Shown: positions 47,940 to 59,935 of the stretch, piece after piece | Layout of the letters: every line of letters starts with the position of its first letter | How positions within the stretch are numbered: the stretch's first letter is position 1 | Assembly: GCA_020152595.1 (NCBI GenBank) | Contig: JAIGNY010004605.1 | Span: forward strand, 154,501-218,500 | Reading direction: 5' to 3' | Origin: Chiridota heheva | Lineage: Eukaryota > Echinodermata > Holothuroidea > Apodida > Chiridotidae | DNA: 64,000 nt | The notes under the pieces: model-generated | Databases searched by the model: none | Told to the model about the DNA's origin: nothing | Seen by the model: the letters and a program-made list of their open reading frames with translations, nothing else | Program-made: the position numbers and the translations under genes

Positions 47940-48140
47940 GTTCCTCCAGACAGCACTTTATGAACGAGTATCACACCTTCGCAGACACACTGTCCTTAGT
48001 AGTGTCTCAGACACGCCAATTCTGTGTTTCTCTACTGATGACTGTCCCCACTAATGAGAAGAAAACACTCATTCTTCAGTGTATCGATGAACTCAGTAAA
48101 ATTACACCCAAGATTATGTCAGTGGCGGGAGATTTAGCTG
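47940..48140 (+). CDS. Exon 12 (residues 676-743)
   Basis: The acceptor is TTTATCCCTAG and the donor is GCTG/GTGAGA, phase 1 on both sides. It starts GSSRQHFMNEYHTFADTLSL and continues with VVSQTRQFCVSLLM and LQCIDELSKITPKIMSVAGD. This pattern of two helices joined by a charged turn resembles vinculin-type bundles. A 26-bp array begins about 65 bp after the donor. Confidence 0.9.
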
Positions 48141-48204
48141 GTGAGATAATCTAATACCCCACATGAATTAACATCTGCTGAGCAAGGGATGTAAAATAAC
48201 CAAC

Positions 48205-49276
48205 TTTCCAATCTACCATACTAGTATAGCTTGATAACCTACCATACTAGTATAGCTTGATAACCTACCATACTAGTATAGCTTGATAACCTACCATACT
48301 ATTATGGCTTGATAACCTACCATACTATTATAAGCTTGATGGCCTACCATACTATTATGGCTTGATAACCTACCATACTAGTATAGCTTGATAACCTACC
48401 ATACTATTATAGCTTGATAACCTACCATACTAGTATAGCTTGATAACCTACCATACTAGTATAGCTTGATAACCTACCATACTAGTATAGCTTGATAACC
48501 TACCATACTATTATGGCTTGATAACCTACCATACTATTATAGCTTGATAACCTACCATACTAGTATGGCTTGATAACCTACCATACTATTATAAAGCTTG
48601 ATAACCTACCATACTAGTATGGCTTGATAAGCTACTATACTATTATGGCTTGATAACCTACCATACTATTATAGCTTGATAACCTACCATACTAGTATGG
48701 CTTGATAAACTACTATACTATTATAGCTTGATAACCTACCATACTATTATAGCTTGATAACCTACCATACTATTATGGCTTGATAACCTACCATACTATT
48801 ATAGCTTGATAACCTACCATACTATTATGGCTTGATAACCTACCATACTATTTTTGGCTTGATAACCTACCATACTATTATAGCTTGATAACCTACCATA
48901 CTAGTATAGCTTGATAAACTACTATACTATTATAAACTTGATTACCTACCATGCTATTATAGCTTGATAACCTACCATACTATTATAGCTTGATAACCTA
49001 CCATACTAGTATGGCTTGATAACCTACCATACTATTATGGCTTGATAACCTACCATACTAGTATGGCTTGATAACCTACCATACTATTATAAACTTGATA
49101 ACCTACCATACTATTATAGCTTGATAACCTACCATACTAGTATAGCTTGATAACCTACCATACTATTATAGCTTGATAACCTACCATACTAGTTTAGCTT
49201 GATAACCTACCATACTATTATAGCTTGATAACCTACCATACTATTATAGCTTGATAACCTACCATACTATTATAGC
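48205..49276. repeat. 26-bp minisatellite (about 41 units)
   Basis: Unit: GATAACCTACCATACTATTA followed by TAGCTT. Frequent alternation of CTAGTAT and CTATTAT variants. It starts about 65 bp after the exon 12 donor. Confidence 0.95.
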
Positions 49277-49384
49277 TTCATGCATCTTCCTTTGTCTTAT
49301 CTTATATTTCTTCTATGTTTTCATATCTTTTAATATTGACCTAAGCAAGGAAACTTGACTATCAGTGTTTGAAATAAATGTCAT

Positions 49385-49690
49385 TATTGACTTGATTTCA
49401 AGTCATGTCATATCAAACTGGCCTGCTCCCTTTTGGCAACTCAATTTGACTTGGTTTCAAGTCATATCATATCAAACTGGCCTGCTCCCCTTTTGGCAAC
49501 TTAAATTGACTTGATTTCAAGTCATATCATATCAAACTGGCCTGCTCCCCTTTTGGCAACTTAAATTGACTCGATTTCAAGTCATGTCATATCAAACTGG
49601 CCTGCTCCCTTTTGGCAACTCAATTTGACTTAATTTCAAGTCATATCATATCAAACTGGCCTGCTCCCCTTTTGGCAACTCAATGTATAA
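49385..49690. repeat. 60-bp tandem repeat (5 units)
   Basis: Unit: TTGACTTGATTTCAAGTCAT, then ATCATATCAAACTGGCCTGC and TCCCCTTTTGGCAACT. TTGACTTGA..TTTCAAGTCA includes a short inverted repeat (TGACTTGA/TCAAGTCA). Confidence 0.92.
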
Positions 49691-50045
49691 ACAGTACCTT
49701 TAAAAATGATCTAACTTCAAAAGGTGCTTTATTATCTTATCATAGGTTTTAGGTTAGTGTATTTGTGATTTAACTTCTTTTTTTTAATCTTGTTTGATTT
49801 AATTTAATGCATTTATTATTTATATTATTTTTTTCTGTTATTTTATTTTCCCTTTCACCTATATGACTATTTTTTTCTGTTATTTTATGTATCTATGATT
49901 ATGTATCATTTGCAATGGCACTACAAGCCGTGTATTGATATTATATACAAAGTGTACTTTGTTAGTTAAAAACTTATCACTGATTCATTAGATCTCTTTG
50001 TGTGGACATGTGTGTATCTTACGTTTTTCCCATGGATTTTTACAG

Positions 50046-50165
50046 ATAAGAAACCTGTTTCACTTGCTGATTTGCATCATTTAAAAAGAGAATGGTGTTG
50101 TAATGCCCATGCCATCCAGACCTGTCTCAGGAACCTTCCGGGGATAGAAGAAAAGCAATCAGAAG
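50046..50165 (+). CDS. Exon 13 (residues 743-783)
   Basis: The acceptor is GATTTTTACAG and the donor is GAAG/GTATGT, phase 1 on both sides. It reads DKKPVSLADLHHLKREWCCN, then AHAIQTCLRNLPGIEEKQSE. The Leu/Arg-Glu-Trp helix is the last clearly helical piece before the low-complexity tail. Confidence 0.87.
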
Positions 50166-50304
50166 GTATGTCATCGCCCTATGTCTTATATGTAAGCCAT
50201 GGAAAAGGCAGTGACAACTTAATTGGAAGAAAACGTGCAAAAAACCATGAAAATAGTAAAATCATCACAAGTGGTTAAAAATTGACTAAATTAATTCAAA
50301 TTAT

Positions 50305-51775
50305 ACCTTACCTTTTATGCTATAAATATATGCAATCTGTTCTCAGAGACCTGATTCACGCACTATGCAACCAAAACAAATAGCTACTGCCATAGCCCCC
50401 CCCCCTTCCCCCCCCCATGACCCCTGTAATTTGACACATATTCACTTCTTTTTTGCACATCTACAAGGCAAGCTGTAAACTGCAGAGGCCTTAGAAATTT
50501 CAGTCTGAAATTCCTGGTGGTTTCAATCTGCAAAAGTCTCCATCTTTACCTAAAGAATTTTCACGTTCTACCACGCTGCCTAGCCACAGGTTCAAGATGT
50601 TACGTTCTCCCCCAGCCCCCCTTCCCAGCCTCCAGCCCCTTCCCAGCCCTCCTCAGCCCCACTCCCCTCCTGCAGGCCCCTACCCCTTCTGCAGCCCCCT
50701 ACCCCTCCCCTCGGCATCATCACACCATGCAGGTGCCACCTCTGTGCAGTCTCATGTCGGAGTACTTCATCACTTCCGTAGCATCGCATTTAGAGAACAC
50801 TCCTGCGGAGCATTCAAGATCCTTCCCCACAAGGCCGGTCCCATGACTGGGATAGGAGCTTCAGCATTCAGTGTTCCGGTGCTTCTGTAGCACTGGATTT
50901 AAAAAACACTCCTATGGAGCATTCCAGCTCCTTCCCACAGGGGCGGTCCTGTGACTGAGACAGGAGCCAGAATTCTTCATCCTCAAGTCTCCTCCTATCC
51001 CCCCCCATCCCTCCTCACTGGAGTACAAGAGACAGAGGTCAGCCCCTCAATGAGGAGGCACTCTTGTCCAAGCTTGAAGGTTCCATGCAGTCTTGGCTCT
51101 CTCTGATATTGGATGCCTGTTTAGCTTCCTTACAAACCACCACGGCTCTGGCAACTGCTCTAGGGACCAGGCCACCCTCTCCTCCACCTCCGTTGCTGGA
51201 GATGAAGGAAGAAACACTTGCATTATATCCCTCCGCCAAGGAGGATATGTATAACGAGGAGGAGTAGAAGGACTCGGTACCTTGGCAGCGTTTGAAGGCG
51301 TCACAGGAGGCCATTCCTTCGCCCGTTCTCACTCCTCAGGTAGCAGTGCCCTCCATGGTCTCAACTGCGGTCTCAGAAGGGACCCTGGCACCCTGCAAGG
51401 GTTGGACGAGGTGTTGTTTCCTCCGCCGTCCTCAGTGCCTCAGTGAGCCTCCTCCTAGAAGGAGACAAATTCAACAAGCAGTGAGCACCCCCTACTCGTT
51501 TGTGGTACATACTGAAGGAAAAGTTCCGTAACCCTGCCATGCAGAAGGGGAAGAGGCTTCACCAGGTGCTGATGGCACCATCAGGGAGGGTTATAAGTAC
51601 CAAGCACTGGCGATCTGAGTAACCGAGGGTCTAGGCAGTGTCTTGGGTACTGCCCTGGTGTCATGGTGTAATTTTTGTTTTTGTTTTGATGTATAGTGTG
51701 ATGAATCAGGTCTCTGAGACCAGATTGCATATATTGATCACATAGAATGTAAGTATTATTCTCCTAATTATCCCC
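50305..51775. mobile_element. 1.47-kb element with inverted-repeat ends, possibly DIRS-like
   Basis: The left end (ATATATGCAATCTGTTCTCA, GAGACCTGATTCACGCAC) is the reverse complement of the right end (GTGATGAATCAGGTCTCTGA, GACCAGATTGCATATAT). The ends match those at 27885 and 28128. The interior is C-rich with no intact frame and contains a ~120-bp direct duplication (AACACTCCTGCGGAGCATTC and AACACTCCTATGGAGCATTC). Transposase and RT are absent. Confidence 0.6.
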
Positions 51776-51939
51776 ACTAACCAGCTGGGTGATTTTTCAC
51801 ATCATTTTAGATTTTATGGCATTATAATAAATTATTTAAATTTTATTTGAAGTTTTGTGATATAACAAAAAGAGAAGCTTCTTTTAAATTGGGTTATATG
51901 TACAGCAAATCTTTTTGAATCTACACTATACCTTAAGGC

Positions 51940-52655
51940 AAACAAAGTGGGACTCAAGATGCTTCAAGGTCAGTATACAGTTAGGGAATACTGTAGGTAG
52001 TTTAGTAGGTATAATGCACGACTGAGATGCTGGAGGTACAGGGTTCATGCCTTGGTCAGGTTATCCCATTTTTTACAGCAATGCAGACAGATACTGTACG
52101 TCAAACAACAAAGCAAAAGAACTTTGTTTGCATCTCTTGCTCTCCATTCAGCTGTTGAGAGAAGTGACAATGGTTGAATATTATTTGTAATCCTTCAGAG
52201 GTTAAGTCGTCGGTCTCGATGGTAGGACAGTCACACCCTGCCTGGTTATCTGAACACTATTTGAGAAGAGAAGCATGGAAATACTATGTTCATTCACTTC
52301 CCGTCCTGGCCCAGTCAAACCCAAGTTCAGTGTCTGTGTGCTGACTTGTCCGTCAGCCGGAGAACTTATTCGGTGGCCAAGTGGGTTTCAGCCCTTTCAA
52401 AGCGCCTATCTCGGAGGATCAGTGCTTTGAGGCCCTGGCAAAAGGGGCTATCTTATTCGGTGGCCAATTGGGTTCAGCACTTTCAGGCCCTGGCAAAAGG
52501 TGCTATCTTATTCGGTGGCCAATTGGGTTGATGGCTTTGAGACCCTGGCAAATGGGCGCTATCTTATTTTGTGGCTAATTGAGTTCAGCGCTTTGGGGCC
52601 CTGGCAAAAGGCTCTATACAAATCGCAAATATTACTATTATATTAGAAGGAATAG
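51940..52655 (+). mobile_element. tRNA-derived SINE, copy 2, with internally amplified tail
   Basis: TAGTTTAGTAGGTATAATGC and GCACGACTGAGATGCTGGAG are a decayed tRNA head. The body has CATTCAGCTGTTGAGAGAAG and GGTCTCGATGGTAGGACAGT. The tail holds about four 57-bp units (GGCCCTGGCAAAAGG, TTCGGTGGCCAATTGGGTT). Homology with copy 3 extends ~50 bp upstream of the tRNA part (ACAAAGTGGGACTCAAGATG). Confidence 0.82.
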
Positions 52656-53351
52656 AATTTCAATTTCAGTTTCTGAGATTTAAGAAAGAAATTTAAAGGC
52701 CAGATATTGCATTAACATGTACAATTATTGAGAAATAAACTGCAATTGCGTGCCCATTATTGGGGAATAACCAGCAGCTCAAACCATTTGAAGAATAGTG
52801 GGCAAGGCGAAAAATTATTTGTTTCTAGAATAAAAAAAATGAAGAAAAGAGCACATTTGGTATTTCAATTTAATCAAAAATCTAGCAAGGAATCTCTCAT
52901 ACTAAATAAGAGTTTACATTGTTACTTATTAGCCAATCAAATCACTTACAGTAAAGTTGACAGACTCTTAGGCTCCAAACAAGTTTTTACTGATCCTTGA
53001 TCAAAGGAACAAGAAAGTGAGAAATCAATACCGAGATTACCGATGAATTACTTTATAATTTTTAACATTAAACAATTGATAATTAATATATGCTCAAATT
53101 TTTTTTCCTTTACATGAACTGTTTTGATAAAGTAAATCGGGTAAAATAGTATTAGAATGGTAAAACATGTAAGCAAAAGAAGCGTAAAGAAAAGTGAAAA
53201 AAGTTCATCAAACTTGTTGACTACGCATGACGGGAGTGAGAGTTTATAACCTACTGGCCTAAGGTGCAAAGATTGAGGTACAGTAGAAAATGTTTCATTC
53301 TGAAAAATTTGCAGTCCTGAAACATCAAGGTTTTAAATATGGTTTCTTCTG
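52656..53351. other. Intron, nothing recognised
   Basis: AT-rich sequence. The frames seen are short and lack support. Confidence 0.5.
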
Positions 53352-56233
53352 ATTAACCCTACTAACCGAAAACCCTAAATCCCAACATCACTTACCCGGA
53401 GGCCAGAAAGCAATTCCTCACTTCCCTCCACACCAAACCTTTCTACTCGATGCAGTCTCCTCAAATGCCAATACCACTAAAACTGACTCACATGCCCAAA
53501 CAGACCTCACCTTGCTCTTCTTGCTCAGTCCTAAGCCCATCACCATTGCCAACAACCCAACCACATTCATTACTCAAACCACCACCACTTCTCTCCCCAA
53601 CCTTCCTTCCTTCTCTAAGACCCCCGCCGTCCCCTACCCGAACACCTCTAATACCATAAAAATCAAGGAAACCTGACCACCAAACATCAAACCAACAAAC
53701 TAACCAACAAACAACCAATCAAACAGCCTACAATCCAAACCCACACCTATGACACTAAAGAGAACTTGGATTGTTCGATTACCGAACACACCGAACATAC
53801 TTCTTGTCCAACTTTCAAAAACAACAGCTCCCAAAGAAACAGGGACAGATCGAAAGAAAAAACAAGCCAACCCAGACCCAACAGATCTTTCTCCAGATAA
53901 CTCCCTGCCTCCTTATGACGTGCAACACAAACAATTACAATAACACCCACAGCATTATACAATAGAATATCAGAAGGCTTTAAAGCCAATTCAGAAGAAA
54001 ATGACCTACTGGCCACCACTTTCAACCTGGTCGTTTTCTGCCTACAAGAAACCACTGACCATTATTCCCTCAACAACTTTGCTTGCTACCATAAACATCA
54101 AGTGGATGTCGACAGGGCCTGTGGGGGCGTCTCCATTCTCGTTAGACACGTTATTCTACCCGGCCCTTTTCATTTGAACACAGACCTTTAGGCCATCTGT
54201 ATCTCCTCCCACAAAGCCTCCCCTCTTTGCAATATCTTTCCCCCTCCATCACCAACATTCAGCCAACCAGCCCTAACAACCTCATCTCTTAGCTCCCCTC
54301 CCCCTTCATCCTTCTTGGTGACTTCAACGCCCACAACCCCTTGTGGGGCTCCAATACCACCTCCCCCAGAGGCAAGCTCATCGAAAACACTCTTTGACAG
54401 CACAGCCTCTCCTTGCTCAACACTAACTCACCAATCTACCTTCACCCTGCCACAGGCTCCCTCACCTGTATTGACCTATCTGTTCCCCCAACCTTCTTGA
54501 TTTTAGCTGGAAGGTCACTGCTGATCTCTGTGGTAGTCACCGTTACCCTCTTCTTATTCACTCCAACCTTCAAACCCCCACAGACCACACCCCTAATTAG
54601 AACCTCAAGAAAGCCGACTGGCCCCTTTTTAAAACCCTCTGCGACTCACACCTCTCCCCCATTTATTGAGGGTGAGGATCCCATGTCAAACTTCAGTAAC
54701 ATTCTTATCAACCTCGCCACCTGCTCCATTGCCAAAACCCCTTAACCATCTTCAACCACTGGTTCACTCATAACTGCAATTCTGCCATCAAGAATAGAAA
54801 AAAGGCCCTCAGAAACTTCAAAACTAACCCGTTTACCCACAACCTCAACCTTTTTCGCATTAGCTGTGCCAAAGCCAGGCGCACTATCAAGGACAGTAAA
54901 ACCAACACTTTGAACAACTTCATTTCTTCTCTCACCATCAACACCCCCACTAAGAGATTTGGAGAATGGTTAGCAGCTTCCATGGCAGGATGGGCAAGTC
55001 TCCCATCCATCTCTCCTAGAATGGTAACCTTTTCACTGCGAAAAAGCACATTGTTAACCACATCGTCACCTCTTTCAGCAACACCTTGTTCTTATTCAAC
55101 CACCCTAATGCTTTCAAAGCCAAAAAAGCTTGTGATGAAGCCTGGAGTATCACCTTTCCCTCCGAAACACTGAGAGCTATAACAGCCCTCTTATCCTTTC
55201 TGAATTAAACCAAGCAATCCATGATGCTGGCTGTACCTCCAAGGGCCCAGATAACATCCCCTACCAGTTCCTGAAACACCTCCCCAACAAGGCTGCACCA
55301 CTACCCTACTCACCATTCTCAACCACATCTGGTCTCACGCTCCTTTTCCCCTATCTGGAGGACAGTTATCATCACATCCCAAAACCCGGGAAGGACAGGA
55401 CCGACCACTCCAGCTACCGCCCCATCGCTCTCACCTGCTGTCTGTGTAAAATTATGGTAAGGATTATTTATAACCAGAGGCTAAACTGGTTTCTTGAGAC
55501 CAACAGAATTCTCCCCACTCACCAAAGTGGCTTCCAGAGACAAAAGCTTTCAACACTACTTGAAAATACGGCATTACCCACAAACTTTACACCATTGACC
55601 TCAGAGGCCACCTCTCCATCTTTATTCCAAACTTCCTCCCACCCAGGCAGTTTCAATTTCGTATTGGCCACACCCTCTCCAACCCCTACTCCCAAGAAGA
55701 GGTGTCCCCCAAGGCAGCATCCTCTCTACCACTCTCTTCAACCTGAGCATAACAACATAGCGGACAACCTTGGCCCCAACATAAAACATGCCCTCTTTGA
55801 GACAACTTCACCATCTTCTACTCCTCCCCAAGCTTTCCTCTTTGTCGAAAATAGGCTTTAACTCAACCTCAACCGGCTGCAAGCCTGGTGCAACAACAAC
55901 GGTTTTAAATTCTCCAAAGACAAGACAGTCTGCATGCACTTCTGTCATTTCAACAACCTCCACCCTAACCCGAACCTCGTGCTCAATGGCAATCACATCC
56001 CTCAAGTTGACCACACTAAAGTTCCTGGGTTTAACCCTAGACCCCAAGCTCTTCTACAAGCAACACATTACCAACCTGAAACAAAATGCAACAGCTCCTA
56101 GCTCAACCATCTCTGCCTCCTTTCCAACATGACTTGGGGTGTGAAACCCCATCCTCTCCTCAAAATCTTCAGGCTCACCATTCATGCCAAGTTCGACTAC
56201 GGCAATATTGTCTTCTGTGCCGTTCACCCCTCG
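53352..56233 (+). mobile_element. I/Nimb-like LINE, truncated at both ends
   Basis: It parallels the 40736 copy from ORF1's tail through endonuclease and RT. Endonuclease blocks are at 53955-54600 (LLGDFNAHNPLWGSNTT in shifted frames; the stretch near 54315 has GACTTCAACGCCCACAACCC). RT blocks are DRTDHSSYRPIALTCCLCKI, RGVPQGSILS-like and FLGLTLDPKLFYKQHI near 56020. Many frame breaks. It stops at about 56233 where a SINE lies, and does not resume after it. Confidence 0.8.
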
Positions 56234-56492
56234 GAAGGACAGCAAGCGCCATTCAACCATTGCCACTTCTCTTAACAGCTGAATGAGGAGCTGCATATGA
56301 CGTACTTCTGCTTTGATGTTAGCGTATCTGTATGCATAATTATAAAAAAATGTGTTAGACCTGATCGAGGCTTAAAACAGGTACCTCCAGCATCTCAGTC
56401 GTGCGCTCTACCTACTGAGCTACCTATTCCCTAACTGTATACTGACCTTGAAGCATCTTGAGTCCCCACTTTGTTCGCTTCTTTGTTGAATC
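56234..56492 (-). mobile_element. tRNA-derived SINE, copy 3 (minus strand)
   Basis: Read on the minus strand: TAGGTAGCTCAGTAGGTAGA, GCGCACGACTGAGATGCTGG, AGGTACCTGTTTTAAGCCTC, then the body with CAGCTGTTAAGAGAAGTGGC and CTGTCCTTCCGA. It abuts the LINE. The homologous upstream segment with copy 2 continues to about 56492. Confidence 0.83.
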
Positions 56493-57000
56493 TTCTTTCT
56501 TTTGCTTTCAATGCTCGCACAATTCCTCTTTCGATAAAGTGATAAACCTTTTTCTTCTGCCCTTCAGTTCAAGAACCTTGTCAATGTTTTTGATACTTTT
56601 TTGATACTTTTGCGCACATAAACAATGGTGACAATAGACTGGTAGACATGAAGATTTGTATTCCTTGGTTTCTAGAGTGGTTAGGGTGGTTTCTATAGTA
56701 GTTTCTAGTTTTCTTAAGAATTAGAAACTGGCAGAAATAAAGTAATGAATATTCAGCTGTCCATTGTTTTATTTTTGTGTATATAATCAACCTGTTGAGA
56801 AATAATGGGGCTGATTGCATATGCAAATGACTCTTGTTATCCAATCAGGATCAAGGAAAACACAAATGGGTAGGAGAGGATAATAGAATATACAATAATA
56901 GGTCAAAATTAAGGTGGTGGTGGTAATGGCGGCAGCGACGGTGGTTTCAAAAGTAGAAAGACTTCTATCTAGAGTTTCAAATGAAAGGTTAAAAGTATAA
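56493..57000. other. Intron, nothing recognised
   Basis: A GGTGGTGGTGGTAATGGCGG trinucleotide-like run lies near 56915. Nothing else. Confidence 0.5.
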
Positions 57001-57710
57001 ACATCCACAGACCTGTAATTCATTGCTATGAAAGGCTAATGAACTATAAACATCCACAGACCTGTAATTTATTGCTATGAAAGGCTAATGAACTATAAAC
57101 ATCCACAGACCTGTAATTTATTGCTGCTTATTCATGAAGTATAAACATCCACAGACCTGTAATTCATTGCTATGAATGGCTAATGAACTATAAACATCCA
57201 CAGACCTGTAATTCATTGCTGCTTATTCATGAACTATAAACATCCACAGACCTGTAATTCATTGCTATGAAAGGCTAATGAACTATAAACATCCACAGAC
57301 CTGTAATTCATTGCTATGAAAGGCTAATGAACTATAAACATCCACAGACCTGTAATTCATTGCTGCTTATTCATGAACTATAAACATCCACAGACCTGTA
57401 ATTCATTGCTGCTTATTCATGAACTATAAACATCCACAGACCTGTAATTCATTGCTGCTTATTCATGAACTATAAACATCCACAGACCTGTAATTCATTG
57501 CTGCTTATTCATGAACTATAAACATCCACAGACCTGTAATTCATTGCTGCTTATTCATGAACTATAAACATCCACAGACCTGTAATTCATTGCTATGAAA
57601 GGCTAATGAACTATAAACATCTGCAGACCAGTAATTCATTACTATAAAAGGCTAATGAACTATAAACATCCACAGACCTGTAATTCATTGCTGCTTATTC
57701 CTGTTTATTG
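57001..57710. repeat. 46/49-bp minisatellite ending at the exon 14 acceptor
   Basis: Unit: GAACTATAAACATCCACAGA then CCTGTAATTCATTGCT, ending either ATGAAAGGCTAAT (49 bp) or GCTTATTCAT (46 bp). The last unit runs into CCTGTTTATTGTCAG, the exon 14 acceptor, so the branch-point region of that intron is repeat sequence. Confidence 0.94.
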
Positions 57711-57714
57711 TCAG

Positions 57715-57879
57715 AAATCAAGAGACTTTTGAAGGGAATGATGACACATTCACACCTATCTCAAGGTAGGGGCAAGTCTTTGCCCCTTCATTCTGCGAGT
57801 GTGGGGGCATTTGTCCCAGTTCCAAGTTCACCCTCTCCCATCGATCAGGCAGTGCTTCATCTTCATTCTTCACAATCAG
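57715..57879 (+). CDS. Exon 14 (residues 783-838)
   Basis: The acceptor is TTTATTGTCAG and the donor is TCAG/GTAAGA, phase 1 on both sides. It encodes EIKRLLKGMMTHSHLSQGRG, then a Ser/Pro/Val-rich stretch (VPVPSSPSPIDQ) and HLHSSQS. This starts the probably disordered tail. A 46-49-bp minisatellite runs right up to the polypyrimidine tract of this exon. Confidence 0.86.
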
Positions 57880-58015
57880 GTAAGAAAAATTCTTATCAGC
57901 TTTTTTTTTGCTGTATACATCAAAGTTTTAAGTAAACAGTATATATTCAAAATTATCAAATGTTAAATGTAGCCTTCCACTCTACCTTTTCATCATATTT
58001 GTTTTTCTGTTCCAG

Positions 58016-58118
58016 CTTTTCAAGGAACCCCAGGGTTCCATTCATCACCCCTAAGTCATAGGTCTGTGATGAACCATGGCACCAATTCTCCACCATCATT
58101 TAGGATCAGCGGACCAAG
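58016..58118 (+). CDS. Exon 15 (residues 838-872), too short for ORF scans
   Basis: The acceptor is TTCTGTTCCAG (phase 1) and the donor is CCAAG/GTATGC (phase 2). It reads AFQGTPGFHSSPLSHRSVMN, then HGTNSPPSFRISGP, rich in Ser, Pro, His and Gly. It lies 136 bp after exon 14. A 52-bp array starts within about 20 bp of the donor. Confidence 0.83.
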
Positions 58119-58134
58119 GTATGCTTGATACAAA

Positions 58135-59935
58135 TTTTGATAGATTTGATTAATCAATACTACTTTACTGCTTCAACTTACCCAGATATTGATAGGTTTG
58201 ATTAATCCATAATACTGTACTGATTTAACTTAACCAGATATTGATAGATTTGATTAATCCTTACTACTGTACTGATTTAACTTAACCAGATATTGTTAGA
58301 TTTGATTAATCCAAACTACTGTTCTGATTTAACTTAACCAGATTTTAATAGGTTTGATTAATCCATATTACTGTACTGCTTTTACTTATCCAGATATTGA
58401 TATATTTGATTAATCCTTACTACTGTACTGCTTTAACTTAACCAGATATTTATAGATTGTTGAATCCTTACTACTGTACTGCTTTAACTTATCCAGATAT
58501 TGATAGATTTGATTAATCCTTACAACTGTACTGATTTAACTTAACCAGATTTTAATAGATTTAATTAATCCTTACTACTGTACTGCTTTAACTTAACCAG
58601 ATATTTATAGATTGTTGAATCCTTACTACTGTACTGATTTAACTTAACCAGATATTGATAGATTTGATTAATCCATACTACTGTACTGATTTAATCAGAT
58701 ATTGATAGATTTGATTAATCCATACTACTGTACTGCTTTAACTTATCCAGATATTGATCGATTTGCTTAATCCTTACTACTGCACTGATTTAACTTAACC
58801 AGATATTGATAGATTTGATTAATCCTTACTACTGTACTGATTAAACTTAACCAGATATTCATAGATTGTTGAATCCATACTACTGTACTGATTTAACCTA
58901 TCCAGATATTGATCGATTTGATTAATCCTTACTCTGTACTGATTTAACTTAACCAGATATTGATAGATTTGATTAATCCATACTACTGTACTGATTTAAC
59001 CTAACCAGATTTTAATAGATTTGAGAAGTCCTTACTACTGTACTGCTTTACTTTACCCAGATATTGATAGATTTGATTAATCCTTACCACTGTACTGATT
59101 TAACTTAACCAGATTTTGCTATGTTTGAAAAATCCTTACTACAGTACTAATTTAACTTATTCAGATATTGATCGAATTGATTAATCCTTACTACTGAACT
59201 GATTTAACTTAACTAGATATTGATAGATTTGATTAATCTATACTACTGTACTGATTTAACTTAACCAGATGTTGATAGATTTTATTAATCCATACTACTG
59301 TACTAATTTAACTTAACCAGATAATGATAGATTTTATTAATCCTTACTACTGTACTGCTTTAACTTATCCAGATATTGATAGATTTGATTATTCCTTACT
59401 ACTGTACTGCTTTAACTTAACCAGATATTGATAGATTTGATGAATCCATACTACTGTTCTGATTTAACTTAACCAGATTTTGATAGGTTTGATTAATCCA
59501 TACTACTGTACTGCTTTAACTTATCCAGATATTGATAGATTTGATTAATCCTTACTACTGTACTGCTTTAACTTATCTAGATATTTATAGATTGTTGAAT
59601 CCTTACTACTGTACTGCTTTAACTTATCCAGATATTGATAGATTTGATTAATCCTTACAAGTGTACTGATTAAACTTAACCAGATTTTGATAGGTTTGAT
59701 TAATCCTTACTACTGTACTGATTTACCTTAACCAGATATTGATAGATTTGATTAATTCATACTACTGTACTGCTTTAACTTATTCAGATATTGATCGATT
59801 TGCTTAATCCTTACTCTGTACTGATTTAACTTAACCAGATATTGATAGATTTGATTAATTCATACTACTGTACTGATTTAACTTAACCAGATTTTGATAG
59901 GTTTGATTAATCCTTACTACTGTACTGCTGTAACT
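58135..59935. repeat. 52-bp minisatellite (about 34 units) after exon 15
   Basis: Unit: AGATATTGATAGATTTGATT, then AATCCTTACTACTGTACTGA and TTTAACTTAACC. It begins within about 20 bp of the exon 15 donor. CTGCTTTAACTTATCC and CTGATTTAACTTAACC variants alternate. Confidence 0.95.

Noticed and set aside
28583..49276. CRISPR-like arrays
   Set aside because: The regular repeats are contiguous tandem units without unique spacers, in a eukaryotic intron.
50517..51531. Pro-rich frames at 50517-51531 as exons
   Set aside because: They lie inside an inverted-repeat element, have no fitting splice sites, and exon 13 to exon 14 phases agree without them.
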